A DNA stretch of 64,000 bases, taken from Maritimibacter dapengensis. GTDB taxonomy: Bacteria; Pseudomonadota; Alphaproteobacteria; Rhodobacterales; Rhodobacteraceae. The stretch is taken from assembly GCF_019218265.1 (NCBI RefSeq), contig NZ_JAHUZE010000001.1, positions 930,001-994,000 of the forward strand, given 5' to 3'. The notes below the pieces were generated by a model. The model was given only the letters and a program-made list of their open reading frames with translations. It was not told the origin of the DNA and did not search any database. Positions within the stretch are counted from its first letter, which is position 1. Each line of letters starts with the position of its first letter. The translations under genes and the position numbers were made by a program. Shown here piece by piece: positions 37,698 to 45,829 of this stretch.

Positions 37698-38477
37698 TCA
37701 GGCCGGAACGCTGTGGGACAGAAATCCCTTCAACCGTTCCGACGTCGGATTGCCGAAGAGGGCCTCTGGTGTCCCTTCTTCTTCGATCTTTCCCTGGTGG
37801 AGGAAGATCACGTGGTCGGCCACATCGGCCGCCATTCGCATGTCATGGGTGACGACGATCATCGTGCGGCCTTCTGCCGCCAGATCCTTGATGACGCGCA
37901 CCACCTCTTGTTCCAGTTCGGGGTCGAGCGCCGAGGTCGGCTCGTCGAACAGGAGCGCCTTGGGCTCCATGCAGAGCGCGCGCGCGATGGCCGCACGCTG
38001 TTGCTGGCCTCCCGAAAGCTGCGCGGGCCAGGCATCGGCCTTGTCGCCGATGCCCACCTGGTCGAGATAACGCCGCGCAGAGGCTTCGACCTCGTCGCGC
38101 GGGCGGCCCAATACGGTCACGGGCGCTTCCATCACGTTTTCGAGGATCGTCATGTGCGACCAGAGATTGAAGCTCTGGAACACCATGGACAGGTTCGTGC
38201 GCACGCGGGTGACCTGTTTGGCATCCGCCGGACGGCGGGCCATGCCTTCGCCCCGCCAGCGGATCGGCTCGCCGTTGAACAGGATCTCGCCCGACTGGCT
38301 GTCTTCGAGCAGGTTGCAGCACCGCAGAAGCGTGGATTTGCCCGACCCGGAGGACCCGATCAGACTGATCGCATGGCCGGATGGCGCGGACAGGCTCACA
38401 CCCTTCAGCACCTCGAGCGTGCCGAAGGATTTGTGCAAGTCGCGGATTTCTATGACGGGCGGCGTCGGTTCGGTCAC
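37698..38477 (-). CDS. Amino-acid ABC transporter ATP-binding protein
   Basis: A 259-residue ATPase of the polar amino-acid importer. Walker A is GSSGSGKST, the signature is LSGGQQQRAAIARAL and Walker B is LLFDEPTSALDPE. The start is a GTG at 38477. It leads a transporter gene set (ATPase, binding protein, two permeases), with a TTTGATCA palindrome immediately upstream of the start and a TTTGATC half-site a further 20 bases up. Confidence 0.95.
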   Translation of the reverse strand: MTEPTPPVIEIRDLHKSFGTLEVLKGVSLSAPSGHAISLIGSSGSGKSTLLRCCNLLEDSQSGEILFNGEPIRWRGEGMARRPADAKQVTRVRTNLSMVFQSFNLWSHMTILENVMEAPVTVLGRPRDEVEASARRYLDQVGIGDKADAWPAQLSGGQQQRAAIARALCMEPKALLFDEPTSALDPELEQEVVRVIKDLAAEGRTMIVVTHDMRMAADVADHVIFLHQGKIEEEGTPEALFGNPTSERLKGFLSHSVPA

Positions 38478-38480
38478 AGG

Positions 38481-38492
38481 ATTTGATCACAT
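38481..38492. promoter_or_regulatory. ATTTGATCACAT operator at the transporter ATPase gene
   Basis: One base different from the perfect palindrome ATTTGATCAAAT at 35018. It starts 3 bases before the GTG; a further half-site TTTTGATCCCT (read on the minus strand) lies at 38512-38522. Confidence 0.55.
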
Positions 38493-38608
38493 TCGGTTCA
38501 GGGACCGAGTAGGGATCAAAACCCGATGGATTTCAATGGTAGATTGGCTGACGCAGGGGCAGCGCCCGCCCGGATTTCATCGGCCTGCCGACTTGGCAGG
38601 CAACAGGC

Positions 38609-39043
38609 TCAGCCCTCGGCCCGCTTTCGGGCAATGTTGGAATCGCGGTCGTTCACGCCCAGGAACTTGGCGATGAGCCGCATCAGCGCGTCTTCTTCGT
38701 CGGCCCGGTCGCCATCGGCCAGAACCACCTGCCAGGCCGCTTCGACCACCGAGGTCCGATCCTCATAAGGCACGGCGTTCTTGATCGCTTCGGTGAACCG
38801 CACCGTATCGGGCGCTTCGCTTTCGAGCACTTCCGCGTGGTGCATCAGGTCGGCCGCCAGCCCTTCGTCGAGCCCGTAGCGTTTGGCGACGATCTCGCGG
38901 ATCGTGGCTTTTTCGTTTTCGGCATAATCGCCGTCGGACCGGGCGATGCGGACCAGAAGCGCGGTCAGGGCGACGCGCGCGTCGGTGTCAAGCATTTCCT
39001 CGGGTTCGGAGGACAACAGGTTTTTCAAAAGACGATCGAACAT
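38609..39043 (-). CDS. TerB-like tellurite-resistance family protein
   Basis: A 144-residue helical protein of the TerB/YdjA-like family: LTALLVRIARSDGDYAENEKATIREIVAKRYGLDE and EAAWQVVLADGDRADEEDALMRLIAKFLGV carry the two conserved acidic patches (SDGDY, ADGD) that may bind a metal. Stand-alone members are common in alphaproteobacteria and most are not tied to tellurite. ATG 39043 is preferred to an in-frame TTG six bases earlier. No other ter genes are nearby. Confidence 0.88.
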   Translation of the reverse strand: MFDRLLKNLLSSEPEEMLDTDARVALTALLVRIARSDGDYAENEKATIREIVAKRYGLDEGLAADLMHHAEVLESEAPDTVRFTEAIKNAVPYEDRTSVVEAAWQVVLADGDRADEEDALMRLIAKFLGVNDRDSNIARKRAEG

Positions 39044-39091
39044 GATCAATAAATAGATACGGGGGCGGGAAGGTTCCAGCCATGATCCCTT

Positions 39092-39123
39092 TCATCGTTC
39101 CAAAAATACCTCGGAGGGGGTCC
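39092..39123. repeat. Rhodobacteraceae-type intergenic repeat, copy 1
   Basis: TTCATCGTTCCAAAAATACC followed by TCGG closely matches a second copy at 48853 (TTCATTGTTCGAAAAATACT, then TCGG). Both run into G-rich sequence and lie between genes. Similar elements recur in the intergenic spaces of this family. Confidence 0.5.
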
Positions 39124-39190
39124 GGGGGAGGTAGAACCTCACCCGGTCGGTCGGATTGGCTTCAGCCAATTCGAAATTCAGCCGCCCAAT

Positions 39191-39484
39191 TCAGCCGTCA
39201 TAGCCCTCGACGATGACGAGGTCGCCTTGCGAGATCGGATCGCGGATCGCCTTGGCCGACTGATAGCTCTCGGAATGGTAGCAGTCCCGCGCCGCTTCGT
39301 AGCTCGGAAACTCGATCACCACGTTTCGGCTGCGCGACGTGCCTTCGGGGTTTTCGAACGCACCGCCGCGCACGAGGAACCGGGCGCCGTATTCCGCGAA
39401 GGGCACGGCGTTGGCCTTGACGTAATCCATGTAGCGGTTGAGGTCGTCCACATCGACCCGCGCGATCCAGTATCCTTTCGCCAT
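39191..39484 (-). CDS. DUF1330 protein
   Basis: A 97-residue ferredoxin-like alpha+beta barrel protein of the DUF1330 family. It opens with [41 protein letters not shown] and has RNVVIEFPSYEAARDCYHSESYQ, the usual family segment. Function unknown. The ATG overlaps the stop of pyrG by one base (TGATG), so it is translated with pyrG. Confidence 0.9.
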   Translation of the reverse strand: MAKGYWIARVDVDDLNRYMDYVKANAVPFAEYGARFLVRGGAFENPEGTSRSRNVVIEFPSYEAARDCYHSESYQSAKAIRDPISQGDLVIVEGYDG

Positions 39485-41127
39485 CAGACCAGCCTTTCCT
39501 GTTCGATCGCCGCGCGCACGAAATCGGCGAACAGCGGGGCGGGGGCGAAGGGTTTCGATTTCAGCTCGGGGTGATATTGCACCCCGATGAACCACGGGTG
39601 GTCCGCCCATTCCACGATCTCGGGCAGGCGTCCGTCGGGCGACATGCCGGAGAACACCAGCCCCTTCTCCTCTAGCTCCTCGCGATACTTGATGTCGACC
39701 TCGTAACGGTGGCGGTGGCGTTCCTCGATCGCGGTGTCGCCGTAGACTTCGGCCACTTTCGACCCTTCGGCGAGCGTCGCGGTGTAGGCGCCGAGGCGCA
39801 TGGTGCCGCCCTTGTCGTCGGAGACCTTGCGCTTCACGGTGTAGTTGCCCTGCACCCATTCCTTGAGGTGATAGACCACGGGCGTGAAACGCTTTTTGCC
39901 TGCCTCGTGGTCGAATTCCTCGGAGCCCGCATCGGTGATGCCGGCCACGTTGCGGGCCGCTTCGATCACCGCCATCTGCATGCCCAGGCAGATCCCGAGA
40001 TAGGGCACCTTGTGCTCTCGGGCGAACTGGGCGGCGCGGATCTTGCCCTCGGTGCCGCGTTCGCCGAAGCCGCCGGGGACGAGGATCGCGTGGAAGCCGT
40101 CCAGATAGGGGGCGGGGTCTTCCTGCTCGAAGATCTCGGCATCGACCCATTCGGTCGTGACCTTCACCCGGTTGGCCATGCCGCCATGGGTGAGCGCTTC
40201 CTTGATCGACTTGTAGGCGTCTTCGAGCTGGACGTATTTGCCGACGATTGCGACCTTCACTTCGCCTTCGGCGTTGTGGATGCGGTCCTCGACATCTTCC
40301 CAGCGGCTCATGTCCGGCTTAGGGGCCGGGCTGATTTGAAAGGCGTCGAGCACGGCCTGATCGAGACCGACGTTGTGGAAGGCAAGCGGCGCTTCGTAGA
40401 TCGACTTCAGGTCATAGGCCGGGATCACGCTGTCGGGCCGGACGTTACAGAACAGCGCGATCTTGCCGCGTTCCTTTTCCGGGATCGGGTGTTCGGCGCG
40501 GCAGACCAGCACGTCGGGCGCGATGCCGATGGAGCGGAGTTCCTTGACGCTGTGCTGCGTGGGCTTGGTTTTCAACTCGCCGGAGGCAGCGAGGTAGGGC
40601 AGGAGCGTCAGGTGCATGAAGATGCACTGGCCGCGCGGGCGTTCCTGGCTGAACTGGCGGATCGCCTCGAAGAAAGGCAGCGCCTCGATATCGCCCACCG
40701 TGCCGCCGATTTCGCAGAGCATGAAGTCGACTTCGTCGTCGCCGATCTCGATGAAGTCCTTGATTTCGTTTGTGACGTGCGGGATCACCTGGATCGTTTT
40801 GCCCAGGTAGTCGCCCCGGCGCTCCTTCTCCAGCACGGTCGTGTAGATGCGACCCGAAGAAACCGAATCCGTCGCGCGCGCCGCAACGCCGGTGAAACGT
40901 TCGTAATGGCCGAGGTCGAGGTCGGTTTCCGCGCCGTCGTCGGTCACAAAGACCTCGCCGTGCTCGAAGGGCGACATCGTGCCGGGGTCGACGTTCAGGT
41001 AGGGGTCCAGCTTGCGCATCCGCACGGAAAACCCGCGCGCCTGCAACAGCGCACCGAGCGCTGCGGCGGTCAGGCCCTTGCCGAGCGAGGAAACCACACC
41101 GCCGGTGATGAAAATGTATCGTGCCAT
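39484..41127 (-). CDS. pyrG: CTP synthase
   Basis: A 547-residue enzyme that aminates UTP to CTP with glutamine. The N-terminal synthase domain opens with [25 protein letters not shown] (ATP-binding P-loop), and the C-terminal GATase domain has GICLGMQ with the nucleophilic Cys and VQYHPELKS with the His/Glu. ATG 41127 gives the usual family start. It overlaps the DUF1330 gene downstream and lies after secG on the same strand, a common order in this group. Confidence 0.97.
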   Translation of the reverse strand: MARYIFITGGVVSSLGKGLTAAALGALLQARGFSVRMRKLDPYLNVDPGTMSPFEHGEVFVTDDGAETDLDLGHYERFTGVAARATDSVSSGRIYTTVLEKERRGDYLGKTIQVIPHVTNEIKDFIEIGDDEVDFMLCEIGGTVGDIEALPFFEAIRQFSQERPRGQCIFMHLTLLPYLAASGELKTKPTQHSVKELRSIGIAPDVLVCRAEHPIPEKERGKIALFCNVRPDSVIPAYDLKSIYEAPLAFHNVGLDQAVLDAFQISPAPKPDMSRWEDVEDRIHNAEGEVKVAIVGKYVQLEDAYKSIKEALTHGGMANRVKVTTEWVDAEIFEQEDPAPYLDGFHAILVPGGFGERGTEGKIRAAQFAREHKVPYLGICLGMQMAVIEAARNVAGITDAGSEEFDHEAGKKRFTPVVYHLKEWVQGNYTVKRKVSDDKGGTMRLGAYTATLAEGSKVAEVYGDTAIEERHRHRYEVDIKYREELEEKGLVFSGMSPDGRLPEIVEWADHPWFIGVQYHPELKSKPFAPAPLFADFVRAAIEQERLV

Positions 41128-41319
41128 GTCTGGACTGCCCCCGTGAGTATCGGCGTGTTTTTCGTTGTTCCAAGCGATCCGTTCATGCGTCTCGACGGCG
41201 CACAAAACCACTCATCACGGGATTTCGGGATAACCGATTCCCCATGCTTTGACAAGCTGACCGCAAGATGATGGGGCGGTTATTTATGCCGCCTCAATGG
41301 GTTGTGGTGAAGGTAAGGG

Positions 41320-41339
41320 CCCCGCCGGCGAAGGCGGGG
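41320..41339 (-). terminator. Hairpin after secG (weak)
   Basis: A 7-bp GC stem CCCCGCC / GGCGGGG with a 6-base loop, without a T-run on either side. A stem-loop is present; termination is uncertain. Confidence 0.3.
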
Positions 41340-41364
41340 TCGACGTTTCTCGGATTGGCGCCGG

Positions 41365-41784
41365 TCAGTCGGCGCGAGGCGGTGCCACGGGGGCGTCCGA
41401 TGCGGGGGCGTCCGTGGCCGGTGTGTCCGTGGCGGGCGCATCGCTTTCGGGCAGCAGGTCGGACGCGTCGGGAAGAGTCGTCGGGGCCTGCGTCGCGCCG
41501 GTGTCGGTCGTCTCTTCGGCGGGGGCGATCAGGTCCGTGACCGAGCTGTCCGCCGAGTTCTGGGCCGAGATGATGGTCAGCGCCAGCGACGCGCCGAGGA
41601 AGGCGATGCCGAGCACCCAGGTAAGTTTCGACAGGGCCGAAGCCGCGCCGCGCGACGACATGACGCCGCCGCCACCACCGCCGCCACCCATGCCGAGCCC
41701 GCCGCCTTCGGAGCGTTGCAGGAGCACGACGCCGATCAAGGTCAGCGCGAGCAGAAGAAGGACGACGAGAAGGACGTTTTCCAT
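41365..41784 (-). CDS. secG: Preprotein translocase subunit SecG
   Basis: A 139-residue SecYEG accessory subunit. The first helix (ENVLLVVLLLLALTLIGVVLLQRSEGGGLGMGGGGGGG) and GVMSSRGAASALSKLTWVLGIAFLGASLALTI are the conserved two-helix core. A poorly conserved Thr/Asp/Ala-rich tail of about 50 residues makes it longer than E. coli SecG (110). Upstream of pyrG on the same strand. Confidence 0.93.
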   Translation of the reverse strand: MENVLLVVLLLLALTLIGVVLLQRSEGGGLGMGGGGGGGGVMSSRGAASALSKLTWVLGIAFLGASLALTIISAQNSADSSVTDLIAPAEETTDTGATQAPTTLPDASDLLPESDAPATDTPATDAPASDAPVAPPRAD

Positions 41785-41879
41785 GAGGGCCCCGGTTCAT
41801 TCGGTTTCAAGGGGGCTATCTAGGGGGATCGGCCTTTGCCCGCAACCCCAAAGCTCTTGTCGATTTCGCCGTGTCGGGG

Positions 41880-43058
41880 TCATTGGGCCGGAGCGAGGGT
41901 CGCCTGCCGGCGGGCAATGCGGGCGGACAGGGCGAGCATCGCCAGCGCACCGGCAAGGATCAGAGCCGAGACCAGCGGCAGGGGGGCGAGGCCGAGTGCG
42001 GCGTCGACCCGGCCAGCCACGAAGCTCCCCGCCGACATGCCGACATAGAGCGACGAGGTGTTGAGCGCGAGGATAAGGCCCGCGCGGTGCGGCTCCTGTG
42101 CGATCATGCGCTGCTGCTGGGCCGGGAAGAAGAGCGCCAGCATCGAAGACCAGACGATCACGGCGATGGTGGCGGGCACGAGTAGCGGAGGCATGAGGTA
42201 GAGCGCGACCAACGCCGTCGCGATAACAAGAATCGCCGTCGTCATGGTGCGTTCAGCAGGCCAGATGCGGGTAACATACCGCGCGATGTAATTGCCCGCG
42301 ACGCCTGCGGCCCCGTAGAGCAGCATGGCGACCGAGGTCTCTTCCGCCGTGGCGCCGATATGTTCGAAATAATAGAGCGTGATCATCGTGAAGGTCGCGA
42401 ACAGGCCCGCGAGGGTCACGACGGGCACGAGAATGCCGGTCAGGTTCACCGGGCGCAGGATCGTCTCGATCAGCACGCGGCCATTCAACCGTTCGCCCGG
42501 CCCTGTCTCGGGCACGCGCAACTGGGTCAGGACCGCGAAGCCGATGACGGTGAGGCCGAAGACCGCGAAGGTCGGCCGCCAACCGAGATGCGCGCCCATC
42601 CAGGTGGCGACCGGGGCGACCACGGCGGAGGCGATGGTCATGCCGCCGAACACGATGGCGAGCGCCTGTCCTTGCCGCGCATTGGCAACGAGGCTTGCGC
42701 CCAGGGCGGAGGCCACCGGGCTTGCCACCGAGCCGCCGAGCGCCGAGACGATCCGGCCCGCGAGCACCAGTTCGTAGCTTGGCGCGAGGGCCGACATCAC
42801 CATGCCCGCGCCGAGGACGGCAAGGCCGACGACCACGAGCCGTTTGCGGGGCAGGTGTCCCACGAGGATTTGCAGCAAAGGCGCCCCGATCGCCGAACCG
42901 AACGCATAGGTCGCGATGACCATACCGGCCTCGGCCCGGGTCACGCCAAGGGAGGGGGCGATGTCGGGCAGGGTGCCGATGGCCACGAACATGCAGGCGC
43001 CGACCGAGAACATGGTCAGCGACAGAAGGTTCAGGGCGAGGCGGGTCGTGCGGTCCAT
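41880..43058 (-). CDS. MFS transporter (DHA1/AraJ-type efflux)
   Basis: A 392-residue, 12-helix MFS exporter. The first helices read LNLLSLTMFSVGACMFVAIGTLPDIAPSLGVTRAEAGMVIATYAFGSAIGAPLLQILVGHLPRKRLVV, with the usual loop 2-3 basic motif, and MMSALAPSYELVLAGRIVSALGGSV later. It is divergent from a LysR-type gene, so the pair likely forms a regulator-efflux unit. Substrate unknown. Confidence 0.88.
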   Translation of the reverse strand: MDRTTRLALNLLSLTMFSVGACMFVAIGTLPDIAPSLGVTRAEAGMVIATYAFGSAIGAPLLQILVGHLPRKRLVVVGLAVLGAGMVMSALAPSYELVLAGRIVSALGGSVASPVASALGASLVANARQGQALAIVFGGMTIASAVVAPVATWMGAHLGWRPTFAVFGLTVIGFAVLTQLRVPETGPGERLNGRVLIETILRPVNLTGILVPVVTLAGLFATFTMITLYYFEHIGATAEETSVAMLLYGAAGVAGNYIARYVTRIWPAERTMTTAILVIATALVALYLMPPLLVPATIAVIVWSSMLALFFPAQQQRMIAQEPHRAGLILALNTSSLYVGMSAGSFVAGRVDAALGLAPLPLVSALILAGALAMLALSARIARRQATLAPAQ

Positions 43059-43149
43059 GCGTCGGTCCGGCGTTTCGGATGCAGATGCAAAATACCGCGC
43101 GTCATGTTATAAGCGAAGTCGATATTTATTTATGCGAGGTATAACCACT

Positions 43150-44058
43150 GTGGATATGACGCGCGCCGACCTTAACCTGTTGCGCTCACTCGCCGTTTTG
43201 ATCGAGGAGGGCAACGTGACCCGTGCCGCCGTCCGGCTTGGGGTGAGCCAGCCGGCGCTGTCGGCGCAGCTCGCCCGGCTGCGCGCTTTGTTCGACGACC
43301 CGCTCCTCGTCCCCTCAGAGACCGGGCGCGGCATGGTTCCGACGCCTCGTGCGCTCGATCTGCGGGGGCCACTCGACGGGATGCTTGCGGATGTAGGGCG
43401 CATCCTCGCCCCCGCCGCCGGGTTCGATCCGACCACGGCGGAGCGGAATTTCACCATCGCGGCGAGCGACAACGGCACCGTCGTTCTGGGCATGAGCCTT
43501 TTCGAGGACCTCACCCGGCGCGGCATCGGCGGCATTCACCTCGCGTTCCGACCGCTCGACAGGACGCGGCTGCGAGATCAGGTCGAAGCGGGCGAGGTCG
43601 ATCTGGTGCTCACGCTGATGGATGACGTGCCGCCGGGGTTGAAAACGCGCGCCGTGCTCGTCGACCGGCAGGTGGTGATCCAGCGAAAGGGCCATCCGCG
43701 CGGCACCGGCCAATTGGACCTGCGCCAATACTGCGCCTACAAGCACGTCATCATGTCGACTGAAGGCCGCTGGCGCACGACGCTCGACGACCATATTGGC
43801 GAGCTTGGCCACACCCGCGAGGTCGCGCTGAGTGTGCCGCAATTCATGCTCGCGGTGCTGGCGGTGGCGGGGAGCGACCTGCTTGGCATGATCCCCGCGC
43901 GGCTGGCCGAGCATTTCACCGACCGCGTCGACGTTTTCGACATCCCGTTCAAACCGGCAGGCTTTGCGCTTCAGGCCGCGTGGCACCCGCGCAATCACGC
44001 AGATCCCGCCCATATCTGGTTGCGCGAAACCGTGGCGGGGCTGGTGGCGCGCGGCTAG
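43150..44058 (+). CDS. LysR-family transcriptional regulator
   Basis: A 302-residue LysR-type regulator with HTH at about 5-62 (LNLLRSLAVLIEEGNVTRAAVRLGVSQPALSAQLARLRALFDDPLLV) and a substrate-binding domain of the NodD/LinR-like branch. Starts at ATG 43132, GTG 43150 and ATG 43156 are all in frame; GTG 43150 has a GAGG about 10 bases ahead and is preferred. It shares a 91-base AT-rich spacer with the divergent MFS gene, which it probably controls. Confidence 0.88.
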   Translation: MDMTRADLNLLRSLAVLIEEGNVTRAAVRLGVSQPALSAQLARLRALFDDPLLVPSETGRGMVPTPRALDLRGPLDGMLADVGRILAPAAGFDPTTAERNFTIAASDNGTVVLGMSLFEDLTRRGIGGIHLAFRPLDRTRLRDQVEAGEVDLVLTLMDDVPPGLKTRAVLVDRQVVIQRKGHPRGTGQLDLRQYCAYKHVIMSTEGRWRTTLDDHIGELGHTREVALSVPQFMLAVLAVAGSDLLGMIPARLAEHFTDRVDVFDIPFKPAGFALQAAWHPRNHADPAHIWLRETVAGLVARG

Positions 44059-44196
44059 AGCAGGGTGCGTGCAGACCTCTGTCTGCGGCGCGCAGGGTGA
44101 GCGCGACGTGACCGCGAGCCGCGTGACATGGTTTCGCCTTTCATGCGGGCGCGCGCTTCGCTATACGGGCGCGGGTTTCACCTTAGAGGATCTGAT

Positions 44197-45492
44197 ATGG
44201 CCAACGTCGTTGTCGTAGGCGCCCAGTGGGGCGACGAGGGAAAAGGCAAGATCGTGGACTGGCTCTCGGAGCGCGCGGACGTGATCTGCCGGTTCCAGGG
44301 CGGGCACAACGCGGGCCATACGCTGGTCATCGACGGCAAGGTCTACAAGCTTCATGCGCTGCCCTCCGGCGTCGTGCGCCCCGGCAAGCTTTCGGTCATT
44401 GGCAATGGCGTGGTGCTGGACCCCTGGCACCTGTTGTCCGAGATCGACACGATCCGCGCGCAAGGTGTCGAGATCACGCCCGAGACGTTGATGATCGCGG
44501 AGAACACGCCGCTGATCCTGCCGTTTCATGGCGAGCTGGACCGGGCGCGGGAAGAGGCCGCGAGCAAGGGCACCAAGATCGGCACCACCGGGCGGGGCAT
44601 CGGCCCGGCCTATGAGGACAAGGTCGGGCGTCGGGTGATCCGGGTCGCCGACCTTGCCGACGCGGCGACGCTCGAGGCGCGGGTGGACCGCGCGCTCCAG
44701 CATCACAATCCGCTGCGCAAGGGGCTGGGCGTCGACGAGATCGACCGTGACAAGCTGATCGCGGCCCTGACCGAGATCGCGCCGAAGATCCTCGAATACG
44801 CCGCGCCGGTCTGGAAAGTGCTGGCCGAGAAGCGCAAGGCGGGCAAGCGCATCCTGTTCGAAGGGGCGCAGGGCGCGCTGCTCGACATCGACTTCGGCAC
44901 CTATCCGTTCGTCACGTCCTCGAACGTGATCGCGGGGCAGGCGGCGACCGGCGTCGGCGTTGGCCCCGGCTCGGTCAATTACGTGCTGGGGATCGTCAAA
45001 GCCTACACCACCCGCGTGGGCGAGGGGCCGTTCCCGACCGAGCTTCACGACGACGACGGCCAGCGGCTTGGCGAACGCGGTCATGAATTCGGAACCACCA
45101 CGGGCCGCAAGCGGCGCTGCGGCTGGTTCGATGCGGCGCTGGTGCGCCAGACCTGCGCGATTTCCGGGATCAACGGTATCTGCCTGACCAAACTCGACGT
45201 GCTCGACGGGTTCGAGACGCTGAAAATCTGCGTGGGTTACGATCTCGACGGCAAAAGGCTCGACTACCTGCCGACCGCCGCCGATGAACAGGCCCGCTGC
45301 ACGCCGATCTACGAAGAAATGCCGGGTTGGAGCGAGTCGACCGAAGGCGCGCGGTCCTGGGCCGAGCTTCCGGCTGCGGCGATCAAATACGTGCGCCGGG
45401 TCGAGGAACTGATCGAATGCCCCGTGGCGCTTCTGTCGACCTCGCCCGAGCGTGAGGATACGATCCTCGTCACAGATCCGTTCGCGGATTGA
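44197..45492 (+). CDS. purA: Adenylosuccinate synthetase
   Basis: A 431-residue GTP-dependent enzyme converting IMP and aspartate to adenylosuccinate, the first AMP-specific step. It opens with [14 protein letters not shown] (Asp and Lys of the active site) and has [26 protein letters not shown] and [25 protein letters not shown] 44197 has AGAGGATCTGAT ahead and matches the family start; in-frame sequence from 44128 is not conserved. Confidence 0.97.
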   Translation: MANVVVVGAQWGDEGKGKIVDWLSERADVICRFQGGHNAGHTLVIDGKVYKLHALPSGVVRPGKLSVIGNGVVLDPWHLLSEIDTIRAQGVEITPETLMIAENTPLILPFHGELDRAREEAASKGTKIGTTGRGIGPAYEDKVGRRVIRVADLADAATLEARVDRALQHHNPLRKGLGVDEIDRDKLIAALTEIAPKILEYAAPVWKVLAEKRKAGKRILFEGAQGALLDIDFGTYPFVTSSNVIAGQAATGVGVGPGSVNYVLGIVKAYTTRVGEGPFPTELHDDDGQRLGERGHEFGTTTGRKRRCGWFDAALVRQTCAISGINGICLTKLDVLDGFETLKICVGYDLDGKRLDYLPTAADEQARCTPIYEEMPGWSESTEGARSWAELPAAAIKYVRRVEELIECPVALLSTSPEREDTILVTDPFAD

Positions 45493-45520
45493 GCGCGTAA
45501 CCCCGGCAAAGGAGGCGCAT

Positions 45521-45742
45521 ATGGCCCTGTCCTACAAAGCCCGCCGGCGCTGGGCGCTCGTCGTCCTGCTCGTGGTGATGCCGATCTGGATCATCATCGC
45601 CGTGAACCTCGCCGACCTCGTGGCGCGCGACAACGTGCTGGTCGAGTTGATCGTCTTCGTTGTCCTTGGCGTTGTCTGGATCTTTCCGTTCAAGCCGCTT
45701 TTCAAGGGGATCGGCCAGCCGCCGCCCGAAGACGAGGAGTGA
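45521..45742 (+). CDS. DUF2842 membrane protein
   Basis: A 73-residue protein with two membrane helices (LVVLLVVMPIWIIIAVNLADLVA and VELIVFVVLGVVWIFPFKPLFKGI), typical of DUF2842, a small family of alphaproteobacteria usually next to purA. AAAGGAGGCGCAT precedes the ATG. It lies 28 bases after purA and is probably co-transcribed. Function unknown. Confidence 0.88.
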   Translation: MALSYKARRRWALVVLLVVMPIWIIIAVNLADLVARDNVLVELIVFVVLGVVWIFPFKPLFKGIGQPPPEDEE

Positions 45743-45776
45743 TCGCGCGGCGTGATGGCCGCCGACCGCAAAGAAA

Positions 45777-45809
45777 AACGGCGGCGCGAGTGGATCGCGC
45801 CGCCGTTTT
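45777..45809. terminator. Bidirectional terminator between purA-DUF2842 and the acidic protein gene
   Basis: A perfect 13-bp stem AACGGCGGCGCGA / TCGCGCCGCCGTT with a 5-base loop. TTTT follows on the plus strand and TTTTTCTTT on the minus strand, so it serves both convergent genes. Confidence 0.92.
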
Positions 45810-45829
45810 AGGTTCCACCGCGTGGTGGA

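Noticed and set aside
39709-41271. 520-residue frame antisense to pyrG
   Set aside because: Covers most of pyrG on the opposite strand, with no recognisable motif.
41128-41364. Gene in the secG-pyrG spacer
   Set aside because: Contains only a GC-rich hairpin after secG and the pyrG leader; no credible reading frame.
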